A stretch of DNA of 64,000 nt from Aquimarina spongiae (GTDB taxonomy: Bacteria > Bacteroidota > Bacteroidia > Flavobacteriales > Flavobacteriaceae): positions 186,001-250,000 of the forward strand of contig NZ_FQYP01000008.1 in assembly GCF_900141785.1 (NCBI RefSeq). Reading direction: 5' to 3'. Positions 27,378-36,185 of the stretch are shown in pieces. The notes beneath the pieces were generated by a model, which was given only the letters and a program-made list of their open reading frames with translations, did not search any database and was not told where the DNA came from. The first letter of the stretch is position 1, and every line of letters starts with the position of its first letter. A program made the translations under genes and the position numbers.

Positions 27378-27506
27378 TAAAAGTAGGTAAAAAAAAGTAA
27401 ACCTTACAAGTTTTTTTAAAAAAAGTAAAATTATAGCACAAACAACTTAATGAATAAAATATACACTTGCTCCAGTGGAAATCTTGATGTATTACTCGGT
27501 TTAAGC

Positions 27507-28391
27507 TTAAAACTTCATCTTTTCATTTTTATCCCAAATCCCCCAGTACGCTCCTACATCGCCTTCTGCACCTACTTTCCAGGATTCGTCAAAAGAAGAA
27601 AAATAAAATAATTCGATTCCTTCTTCATTCGCCCATTTTTGGGTATTGATAAAATACTTAATTGCATTTTCGTGTGATGGGAAAGCTCCCTCCAGATTTG
27701 TTCCTTTACTTGGCCAACCTGTTTCAGAAATGATTACTTTTTTTCCATTTCCTGCTCGTAGCGCTCTTTGGTACATATCTTTCATATACAATAATGAATA
27801 ATCCAGATCACAGCCTTCCCAAAATGGGTAACAATTGGCCAAAATAACATCACAAGCTTCACTAATTCTGGGATGATCTACAAACTCATAATAGGCATCC
27901 ACATACCCAACCGGGATATCTTTTATTTTTGATTTGGCCTGATGAATAAAGTCCAATAACTGCTGTTCTGTTAAATCCCCTCGATATAATACTTCATTTC
28001 CCACTGCGGCAATATCAATACATCCTTCTTCATGCAATGCAATAAGATTCGCTACTTCTTTTTGGTTGATAGCATCATCGTCTCCTAACCATGCTCCCAC
28101 CAGGGTTTTAATTCCGTATTCTTTCGCAATTTTTGGAATTAGCTCATTTCCTTCTGTAGTAGAAAAAGACCGTACCCATTTGGTATGTGGAGCAATGATT
28201 TCCATACGTCGTCTTATCTGTGTTTCAGATAATTGATCTCCTGGTTGTTGGCCTTCTACATAAGGACTAAAACACAATCCATACATGCCTTCTGCCAAAA
28301 ACTCTCTGAACATCTCTTGCAGGTCTTCTACACTCTTCCCTACATAATCTATGGATGCTAATGCTAAAAATTTCTCAGTTCTAATTGACAT
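27507..28391 (-). CDS. Cytoplasmic GH17 beta-1,3-glucanase-like enzyme
   Basis: 294 residues, a TIM barrel with the GH17 catalytic pair: acid/base Glu133 in AVGNEVLYRG and nucleophile Glu223 in ISETGWPSKG. There is no signal peptide, so it acts inside the cell on imported beta-1,3-gluco-oligosaccharides, either by hydrolysis or transglycosylation. It is the last gene of the glucan locus on the minus strand, 24 bases after the symporter gene. The compact length matches the catalytic domain only. Confidence 0.88.
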   Translation of the reverse strand: MSIRTEKFLALASIDYVGKSVEDLQEMFREFLAEGMYGLCFSPYVEGQQPGDQLSETQIRRRMEIIAPHTKWVRSFSTTEGNELIPKIAKEYGIKTLVGAWLGDDDAINQKEVANLIALHEEGCIDIAAVGNEVLYRGDLTEQQLLDFIHQAKSKIKDIPVGYVDAYYEFVDHPRISEACDVILANCYPFWEGCDLDYSLLYMKDMYQRALRAGNGKKVIISETGWPSKGTNLEGAFPSHENAIKYFINTQKWANEEGIELFYFSSFDESWKVGAEGDVGAYWGIWDKNEKMKF

Positions 28392-28415
28392 GATTGTACA
28401 TTTTCTATTTAAAAA

Positions 28416-29852
28416 TTATAACTCTCCTCTACGTTCTACCAATTCTGCCTTAATTGCTCTTGCTCTATCTTCGGTCAAACTATATTTCCACATTACCCAA
28501 ATCGCTAGTCCTGCAGTAATAGCTGGTAACGCGATATCTGTAATACGCATTCCTGTTAGCGCTTCCGCAGTTTGTGTTGATGCTGTTGGATCATATCCTA
28601 ATAGACTAAGAATAATCCCTGAAAACACCAATGCTAATCCTTGTCCTACTTTTATCATCCACCAGTAGATAGCTCCAAAGGTTCCCTCTTTTCTAGGCAT
28701 TCCATTTTCTAACTCATCCAAATCACATACATCGGCTGTCATGGACATCATTAACGTAAACAAGCACCCCATACCAAATGCCATCAATGGGATCGGTAAG
28801 AAAATCATATAAGGGTTTTCGGGATTGAAGCCCCACCATTTTAGGAGATATCCAATAATAGAAATGGCCGTAGCAATGATAAATGCTTTGCGCTTACCAT
28901 ATTTATTTGCCATCAAGTTAATGATGGGAATAGCGACAAAGGCTGTATATGCAGCAGTTACCGCCGGGAAAAGTGCTACCCACCATTTTGAAGCCCCCCA
29001 ATCTCCGTCAAACATGTAGAAATTGATAATAAACACTCCAAACTCTGCTACAATTTGAAAACCATTAAATACCAAAAAGGTAGCCAAACACAATTTTACA
29101 AAAGGAGCATTTTTGAATACCAGTTTGATCCCTTTGAATATTTTACCCATACTACTCCAGATACTTTTTAGCGTGATTTCCTCTCTTCCTTTCATTTTGC
29201 TAGCATCGATACCTCTACAAAACAGCGCTGGTAAAATCCCTAGAGCTACGATAACAATTCCAGATATCAATGCTATTTTTCGTACCCCTTCTGGTTGCGA
29301 ATCGAACAGGTTTTTATCGGGAATCAACACATATAAAAAAGGAACCAACATCCAGGCAATTTGACCAATAGTATTGGCAAAACTCATGAGTCGGGTTCGC
29401 TCATTGTAATCTGATGTCATTTCATATCCTAATGCTATTAATGGAGTAGAGAAAATAGTATTTCCAAAAATCAAAAGGATAGAGAAACATAGTAAATACC
29501 AAAAGTTGTACATTTCAGGATTTACATCATGTACTTGCCACAAAACCGCAAAAATTACACCTGTAAATATCGCCCCCAAGAAAATATAGGGCCTTCTTCT
29601 ACCATATTTTGAGCTGGTATTATCCGAAATATACCCCATCACCGGATCGGTAATCGCATCAAACAAACGAGGAATTCCTACAATTAAACCCGCCAAAATC
29701 GTGTTCATTGCAAAACCCTCGGGGGATTTGAGAATAACGACAAAAACCCCAAGTATTCCCGGAATTAAATTATTGATGAGATGGCCCGCGCCAAAAGCGG
29801 CTTTTTGACCTACAGGGACTTTATCTTTTGCGGCAGTTTTAATATTTGACAT
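28416..29852 (-). CDS. GPH-family sugar:cation symporter (MFS)
   Basis: 478 residues with 12 membrane helices, and the GPH-type segment DAITDPVMGYISDNTSSKYGRRRPYIFLG near the N-terminus, which marks glycoside-pentoside-hexuronide cation symporters. In this locus it should move gluco-oligosaccharides over the inner membrane to the cytoplasmic phosphorylase and GH17. It lies 4 bases after the GH30 gene stop. Confidence 0.88.
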   Translation of the reverse strand: MSNIKTAAKDKVPVGQKAAFGAGHLINNLIPGILGVFVVILKSPEGFAMNTILAGLIVGIPRLFDAITDPVMGYISDNTSSKYGRRRPYIFLGAIFTGVIFAVLWQVHDVNPEMYNFWYLLCFSILLIFGNTIFSTPLIALGYEMTSDYNERTRLMSFANTIGQIAWMLVPFLYVLIPDKNLFDSQPEGVRKIALISGIVIVALGILPALFCRGIDASKMKGREEITLKSIWSSMGKIFKGIKLVFKNAPFVKLCLATFLVFNGFQIVAEFGVFIINFYMFDGDWGASKWWVALFPAVTAAYTAFVAIPIINLMANKYGKRKAFIIATAISIIGYLLKWWGFNPENPYMIFLPIPLMAFGMGCLFTLMMSMTADVCDLDELENGMPRKEGTFGAIYWWMIKVGQGLALVFSGIILSLLGYDPTASTQTAEALTGMRITDIALPAITAGLAIWVMWKYSLTEDRARAIKAELVERRGEL

Positions 29853-29856
29853 CGTT

Positions 29857-31338
29857 CTAAGTTTTAATTACTATTGTTTGAATAGCCTGTGCGTTAATAG
29901 AAATATCTTTTGATTTTTCATCGAGAATCAATGAAAACTGTTTTGATTTTGCTGTAGGATTGAACACTATTACGGTAATAGATCCATTAAGATTTTTGGC
30001 AGCGGTTACCATGATTTCTGAGTCTGAGTGGTTCACTTCAATGATTTTGGCTTCAGGGCGAATGTATTTACTAAAATGCACCATCGTATAGTACAAAGGC
30101 GTAAAGTATACCTCATCGGTATCCGGGTCTACAATTACCGGAGCAACACACCAATTTTTGAACCAATTAGGACCTCCTTGTCGGTCCAGAACCATATTCC
30201 AATCTACCCATCCATCTACCCAATTGTTTAGACAACCTATAATATCTCTTGCATACCGATACACAGGTACATATTTGGGGTGCAGATGCTTCTTATCTTC
30301 GGGAGCCCAATCCCAACCCCAATCGGTAGCTTCTTTGGACCAGTACCATGCATCATCTCGCCAGTGGGGCACTTCGGCATCTACGCAAGCCTCGGTTTGG
30401 ATCAAATATTTATTTGGTGCTTTTTTATGTGCATATTGCAGCGCTTCTGGGAAATAATCATAAGTGCTCTCATACCAATGAATCGCAGTACCGTGATAAT
30501 ATCTCGACGAGGCTTTGTTCTCATACATTACATCAACCCATTCTTTCAACCCTTCTCTATTTTGGTCATATCCCAGGATTTTGATTCCGCCTTTACCTTC
30601 TTTTTCTAATTTTGGTCCTAAGTGATTTTGTACAAAATCTGTCATCTCTTCTGGAGTAAAATGCATGCTTTCCCAATTGTCTCCATTACCATGAGGTTCA
30701 TTTTCTACAGTAAGTCCCCAAATAGGAATTCCTTGTTCGTGATACGCATCTATATATTTTGAAAAAAACAATGCCCAGGTATCATAGTATTCTGGTAATA
30801 ATTTTCCTCCTACCCAATGTTTGTTGTCTTTCATCCAGGGAGGTGCTGTCCAGGGTGAGGCAAAAATTTTGAAACCCTCTTCAGAAACGGTCATCGCCTC
30901 TTTTATCATAGGAATCAAATCATCCAAATCTTCATCGACCGAAAAATCTTTGAGTTCTTTATCTTCTGTTGGCGCATATGAGTATTGACTAAGTGAAAAA
31001 TCACAAGAGTTGATATGTGTTCGCGTAAGCGAATAGTTTGCTCCTTCTTTCCCGAAATAAGCCTCCATAATTTTGGCTCTATTTTCTTTACTCAACTTAT
31101 TGAGTAAATATGCCGAAGCTTCTGTAAAAGCACCTCCAAAACCTGTAATCGTCTGATAACTTTTTTCAGGATTCAATAGGATACGGTCTTTGGATACAGA
31201 AGATGGGAACTCCTCTATTTTCTTCAGTTGATTACCGCTTGCAGAAGTTTCGTACACTGCTACCTCAAGAATGTCTTTATCTGTACATGCGCTCATGATC
31301 AAAACAATTGCTAGTATACTATAAATCTCTTTTCTCAT
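29857..31338 (-). CDS. GH30 glucosylceramidase/beta-1,6-glucanase-like lipoprotein
   Basis: 493 residues. The lipobox ends at Cys18 (IMSAC). The barrel has acid/base Glu214 (TVENEPHG) and nucleophile Glu316 (LIQTEACVD), with a C-terminal beta-sandwich, the standard GH30 arrangement. In beta-glucan loci GH30 enzymes remove beta-1,6 glucosyl branches, as found in laminarin. Residues after the cysteine (TDKDI) include acidic ones but no long acidic surface-export tail; cell-surface or periplasmic placement is open. Three bases separate it from the GH17 lipoprotein gene. Confidence 0.9.
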   Translation of the reverse strand: MRKEIYSILAIVLIMSACTDKDILEVAVYETSASGNQLKKIEEFPSSVSKDRILLNPEKSYQTITGFGGAFTEASAYLLNKLSKENRAKIMEAYFGKEGANYSLTRTHINSCDFSLSQYSYAPTEDKELKDFSVDEDLDDLIPMIKEAMTVSEEGFKIFASPWTAPPWMKDNKHWVGGKLLPEYYDTWALFFSKYIDAYHEQGIPIWGLTVENEPHGNGDNWESMHFTPEEMTDFVQNHLGPKLEKEGKGGIKILGYDQNREGLKEWVDVMYENKASSRYYHGTAIHWYESTYDYFPEALQYAHKKAPNKYLIQTEACVDAEVPHWRDDAWYWSKEATDWGWDWAPEDKKHLHPKYVPVYRYARDIIGCLNNWVDGWVDWNMVLDRQGGPNWFKNWCVAPVIVDPDTDEVYFTPLYYTMVHFSKYIRPEAKIIEVNHSDSEIMVTAAKNLNGSITVIVFNPTAKSKQFSLILDEKSKDISINAQAIQTIVIKT

Positions 31339-31341
31339 TTT

Positions 31342-32628
31342 TTAAAAACCAACAGTCATTATCTCTTTTACCGCAGGTAATTCTACATCTTTCATCATTT
31401 CATCAATATCTCCGTGATAGGTTTTAGTGATTGGGTTTCCACCTCTAGTTAACCCATCAAAAACGCCCTTGTCTACCTGTTCCCAAAGGGCGTATTTTGC
31501 TTTGCCATCTACAGTAATTAATCCGAAATGATTTTCCGAACCTTTATGATTTTGAGCATCTTTCCAGGGTTCATCAAAAGCTTCGAAGTAAAAACATGAG
31601 ATTCCTGCTTTATTGGTCCATTCTCTCATATACCTATAGTACAGGGCTTCTTTAAACTCGTCGGTGGCTTTGGAACCATTGGGTCCGTAGTGACCGTTAG
31701 ACACTGTTGCCCATCCGGTCTCTCCAATGTGAATAGGTTTTTCTACTCCTAGACTAGCCACATATTCTGAAACTGTCTTATATTGCTTTTGCGCAAATTT
31801 TAAGGCTCTTTGCATGCTAGCTTCTAATTTTTCTTCAGAAGAAAGGCCTTCTTCTTCTACATCAACTCCCCAAAAATCTGGGTTATAATGCGTATTGTGA
31901 TAAGGATATGTGTGCATGGATATATAATCCACGGCTTTGATCAGATCTTCTAAATCCTTTACATGATAGCTGTCTTCACCTCCTCCCCAGGAGGCAAAAT
32001 CATCTGAAGAGGTAATCCAAAGGTCTTTATGTAGTTTACCTTCCTTTTTCAAGTTTTGTAAATAGTTGACCCATTTTAAGATCACTTTTGGTGGCACATA
32101 GTAGCTGGTCGCCCATCTGATCATGGCTTCATTACCCACTGCAATGATTTTTACAATATCCGGATATTGATTAGCCAAGGCTACCGCTCTTTGTATTTCA
32201 CCTTCGTTATGTATACTCTCTACGGTATGATCAGGTTTTTGATCTGTCCAGGCATTTTTGCAATCGATCCATGCTCCCAGCATCACATACATTTCAAAAG
32301 TTTTGTCTTCTTGCTTTAACTGCTGTATTGCTTTCAACAAATTTGAAGCCTGCGCCAATTGCACATTATAGGTTCTTAGTACTTTTATATTCATCGCATG
32401 TAGGATCCTCAAATCTTCTTTCAGCTGAGGTATGGTGGGTTGAAAAGCTCTCGATGATTTGCGATACCCTCCATAGGATATTGCCAGGTAGTCTGGGTTG
32501 CCTAAAATGTCTTTTGCGGTAATGCCTTTTGGGGAATGCATAGGTTGTTTTGTTTTTTGTTCTTGGTTACAAGACAACATCAGTAACAGCAATACCAGTG
32601 ATTGTACTATGTAATGTCTTTGTATCAT
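31342..32628 (-). CDS. GH17 beta-1,3-glucanase-like lipoprotein
   Basis: 428 residues, lipobox ending at Cys20 (LMLSC). Catalytic Glu167 (AVGNEAMIRW) and Glu303 (IHIGETGWATV) mark GH17; the loops are longer than in the cytoplasmic copy at 27507, and the two are only distantly alike. Envelope location suggests trimming of beta-1,3-glucan chains before transport. It sits between the phosphorylase-like gene and GH30, with gaps of 3 and 6 bases, so the genes are co-transcribed. Confidence 0.88.
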   Translation of the reverse strand: MIQRHYIVQSLVLLLLMLSCNQEQKTKQPMHSPKGITAKDILGNPDYLAISYGGYRKSSRAFQPTIPQLKEDLRILHAMNIKVLRTYNVQLAQASNLLKAIQQLKQEDKTFEMYVMLGAWIDCKNAWTDQKPDHTVESIHNEGEIQRAVALANQYPDIVKIIAVGNEAMIRWATSYYVPPKVILKWVNYLQNLKKEGKLHKDLWITSSDDFASWGGGEDSYHVKDLEDLIKAVDYISMHTYPYHNTHYNPDFWGVDVEEEGLSSEEKLEASMQRALKFAQKQYKTVSEYVASLGVEKPIHIGETGWATVSNGHYGPNGSKATDEFKEALYYRYMREWTNKAGISCFYFEAFDEPWKDAQNHKGSENHFGLITVDGKAKYALWEQVDKGVFDGLTRGGNPITKTYHGDIDEMMKDVELPAVKEIMTVGF

Positions 32629-32634
32629 CTATTA

Positions 32635-35600
32635 TTATTTTAAAATCGTTTTCTCAAGATTTACTTTTATACTTTCAATTTCCCCGGTTCTCTTAAACAA
32701 TTTTTGTGTTGTTGTGGTGTCCAATTTTAGACCCGGAGTAGAAGAGATGGAACCATCGCGATAGGTGATATCCAAGCAGTTTTCTGCAGCTAAAGAATAC
32801 ACAATCGGTACCTGACAATAGGTGAATACCAGTTCATGTCGATACAATTGCAATGTTTTTTCCTTTTGGATTACATCGATATAATAAAATGATTTTGGGT
32901 GTTTTAGAAATTCTTCTGCTCGTAACAAACATGGGTTAAATCGTAGCCTCCCATTTTCAACAAACACACCTAGTTCTCCTAAACGACTTAAAATATCCTC
33001 TTTTACCTGGCCAGTCATTCCTGGTTGTTGTGCTCCTTTACCTGCTGGAGTATGCGAGTAAGGATCTGTTGGAAAAGCCCCATACAACTCTGGGGATTTA
33101 TGAACACCAATACCCTCATTGATTTCGTAATAATGCTCTAGTAATCTGCCTATAATTTCATTAGACTCTTGATTACGTATCGTTTTTAAGCAACATTCCT
33201 GTACTGCTAATAACAGTTTCGAAACCATATGCCAATAAATTGATCCTAATCCTTCATATCCATAAAAAGTTCCTGATCGACCTGTAAACGCTTTGTGATT
33301 AAATACTTCTTCAAAAATCTCCAGAACTAATTCTCGATCGTTTTGAGCCAGCTCTTTATATGATATTGAAAGACTATTCAATTCATTTTTTAAACTATCT
33401 GCATTATTAAAATTTCCATTGAAGTGATAGTTCCCCAGCATATCTTGCTCAATAATTTGGGTATTACCGTCAGTAAGCAAACGTTGAAGTAAAGACGAGC
33501 TTTCTGCTTTCTCTTTTGGAATGATGTTTTTTTCGGTAAATGTTGGTAGTTCTTTATTAGGGTATAATAAATAACTGTACTGGTCTGATCTAAACAATTG
33601 ACTATTCTTTAAACCATCCAACAGTTGAAGGGCTTCAACTGAAGATAAATATCCCGAACTTAATACTGCTACCTGCCCCTCTAGCATTTCGCTCAAATAA
33701 GAAATGGATATTTCTTCATCATTTTTAACGGTCATCAAATTGTAAGCATGATACATATTATCGTCTCTCTTATTTGCCACGATAGAATGCTCTATATACA
33801 AAAGACTTATATTGACAAACCCCTCTAAATCATCTCGTAAAATATTCTCTTTTCGACCTGAAAATGATTGCTCATAAATGCACAATCTGTAATCACTTGC
33901 AGCTACACCAAGACCATCTAAAATAAGTTTTCGGTCTTTGTCACTTATTTTTCCTGAAAGCACATGTTGGTGATCTTCTAATGTTCGAGTAACCTGAACA
34001 AAGAAAATCATCAGTTCTTCAGAAACGGCCGTCCCCTCAATTTTTGAATTGGATAATAACTTTTTGAAAAAGACCAAGAAACGTCGTAAATAACACAGAG
34101 TAACCATCGAAACTCCATTTCCCACCAAAGCATTATTAGCATCATTCCATTCTGGTCGTTGTGTGTTTAACCAGATACCTGCCTCCGGAATAAAATTAGA
34201 TAGCTTAGCCAAAGTAGTAGCCAATAGCTTTTCTATAAAATTCACCTGATAAATTGTGCCATTTTGATCTTTTAACAACGCTCCATCGGCTCCTAGCAGG
34301 TCTCTTTCCTCGCGTATTTTTTTATCAAGATCATAGTCAAAAACAATAGTATCTTTTGGATGTGCTAAGAGGTCATCGTACGGTTTAATTTTATAAGGTA
34401 CATTGGCATACACAAATCTATCCTTGTTGAGAAACGGTTGTAATCGTTCTGGATAATGGTCCTGAAAAAACTCTAAAAACTTCAGCAAATAGATGATTTG
34501 ATGATCTCCCCAATATCCGATATACGACCACGGATCATGCTCTTCGATCACCTCCCAATCGATCCCTCCTTTGGTAATCCTATAAGGATTATAACCATCA
34601 AACGTACTGGCATTTAGAAATTTGTGAATCATACTTTCTACAAATTCTGGATAGGCGTGTGCCAAGGCTTCCCAGTTTTGGAAAATATCTCTCCAATTCC
34701 CTTCGTAATCCAAAATTTTAGATCCATCTATCTCGCTTTGGGTATTTATTGAAAACTTGTTCCAAGGCCTGCTTGGATCTCCATGTCGCCTACTAAACTT
34801 AAGTGGCATATACTCTAAAGCAAGCCTTCTGAAATTTTTATCTTCATTCTGATAAGCAGCTTCCCTGAGATCGAAAAGTGTAAACGTATCCGGGAAATTT
34901 TTCAACAAGTCCTCATTGTTTTGATAAGCCTTTCGGTTAGCTTGAGTGAGATAATTGGTAAAATCCCATTTTTCGATGACATAATTCGCATCAAAAATGC
35001 CACCTCTCATAATATTAAATAAGGTATTAGCATAGTGCCTGGCATTGCCTTTCTTATCTGCAGTTAATTGAAACCCATCTGATGCCGAGGTAAGTTGTAT
35101 TAATCGCGATGTGCCCAATGCTATATCATTATTTACTTTTTGGATGATCTCACTATCGGCGGCAACAGTTTCCGAAATTTCGACGACCTGTGATGGCCCT
35201 TGATTTACATTAGCAACTACCATCCAATCTTTGCTACCTCTGGACGCTATGGTAATTTCAGCGTTTACAAAATAAGCTCCTTTTTCAGCTTTAATATCGA
35301 CCTCCTGATCTATGTTTAATCCATTTCTATAGCGATTGAGCTGAAGTGATGAAAGTAGATATTTGCAATTCTCAAGACCTTTTGACCAGACGGTATTTGC
35401 TTTTAAAGCTTCGCTAGGTTCAGCACGATCTACAATGATTGCACTAAGCGTATAAATTCCTAATCCACTTTGGTGTAAGAGTTGGTGCCTTTTATAAGCA
35501 TCTACCAAATTACTTCGTATTGCCTGTATATCAGTATTCACGCCATGTGGCATAATATTTTGCAAGCCATCTAATATTTCTATTTGAATTTCAGAATCCG

Positions 35601-36096
35601 AATTGTTTATTAAGCTGCTTTTTCTAACAAATCCATAGGCATTACTAGAATTCCACATATACCTATAAGTCAGTTTTAAATCGTGATTTATTTCTTCGAA
35701 TAGAATCTTATTCCCATAGGTATTTTTATAGATATTTCTAGAATATTGATAGGTCCCTGAATAGCGCTCAGAAAATGGTTCCCATATTGATAATTTCCCT
35801 TCTTTTTTAATTCTAAAAATGCTTTTACTACCTGTCATATCATACGACTCGGTAATCTTATCATCAGTATAGTATGGAAAAATAGCATGGTCTGAATTTT
35901 TTCTCCCCGCAGATAATCCCCCATTGCTGGATATAAACATCCAGTGATTGGCATCACTAACGATACTCATAAAAAAGGGGCGCATAAGATCACTATTCGA
36001 AATTCTATAAAATTGTTCGTTTTGTATAGTGACCGATTCGAGCTTTATCTCTTTATCTTGCCTTGTTCCCGGTGTTAATACGGAATCTTTTACCAT
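32635..36096 (-). CDS. Large GH94/GH161-like beta-glucan phosphorylase
   Basis: 1153 residues, no signal peptide, so cytoplasmic. An N-terminal beta-sandwich (about 20-340) is followed by an (alpha/alpha)6-type catalytic region with EGNWRDIFQNWEAL at 465-478 and a WSYIGYWGDHQ segment at 523-533 whose Asp531 is a candidate general acid. The length and domain order fit GH161 beta-1,3-glucan phosphorylases (about 1,100-1,200 residues) better than GH94 cellobiose phosphorylases (about 800). It would split oligosaccharides with phosphate to glucose 1-phosphate. Family GH161 is my best reading; specificity is inferred from GH16/GH17 neighbours. Confidence 0.7.
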   Translation of the reverse strand: MVKDSVLTPGTRQDKEIKLESVTIQNEQFYRISNSDLMRPFFMSIVSDANHWMFISSNGGLSAGRKNSDHAIFPYYTDDKITESYDMTGSKSIFRIKKEGKLSIWEPFSERYSGTYQYSRNIYKNTYGNKILFEEINHDLKLTYRYMWNSSNAYGFVRKSSLINNSDSEIQIEILDGLQNIMPHGVNTDIQAIRSNLVDAYKRHQLLHQSGLGIYTLSAIIVDRAEPSEALKANTVWSKGLENCKYLLSSLQLNRYRNGLNIDQEVDIKAEKGAYFVNAEITIASRGSKDWMVVANVNQGPSQVVEISETVAADSEIIQKVNNDIALGTSRLIQLTSASDGFQLTADKKGNARHYANTLFNIMRGGIFDANYVIEKWDFTNYLTQANRKAYQNNEDLLKNFPDTFTLFDLREAAYQNEDKNFRRLALEYMPLKFSRRHGDPSRPWNKFSINTQSEIDGSKILDYEGNWRDIFQNWEALAHAYPEFVESMIHKFLNASTFDGYNPYRITKGGIDWEVIEEHDPWSYIGYWGDHQIIYLLKFLEFFQDHYPERLQPFLNKDRFVYANVPYKIKPYDDLLAHPKDTIVFDYDLDKKIREERDLLGADGALLKDQNGTIYQVNFIEKLLATTLAKLSNFIPEAGIWLNTQRPEWNDANNALVGNGVSMVTLCYLRRFLVFFKKLLSNSKIEGTAVSEELMIFFVQVTRTLEDHQHVLSGKISDKDRKLILDGLGVAASDYRLCIYEQSFSGRKENILRDDLEGFVNISLLYIEHSIVANKRDDNMYHAYNLMTVKNDEEISISYLSEMLEGQVAVLSSGYLSSVEALQLLDGLKNSQLFRSDQYSYLLYPNKELPTFTEKNIIPKEKAESSSLLQRLLTDGNTQIIEQDMLGNYHFNGNFNNADSLKNELNSLSISYKELAQNDRELVLEIFEEVFNHKAFTGRSGTFYGYEGLGSIYWHMVSKLLLAVQECCLKTIRNQESNEIIGRLLEHYYEINEGIGVHKSPELYGAFPTDPYSHTPAGKGAQQPGMTGQVKEDILSRLGELGVFVENGRLRFNPCLLRAEEFLKHPKSFYYIDVIQKEKTLQLYRHELVFTYCQVPIVYSLAAENCLDITYRDGSISSTPGLKLDTTTTQKLFKRTGEIESIKVNLEKTILK

Positions 36097-36185
36097 TTTT
36101 AATTAAAGTTAGAAGGTTGTTATTTTGGTTCAAACAGGGCCAAGTAACCTAATCCTCGACCCCGTAGATTTGATTGGTTAGAATA

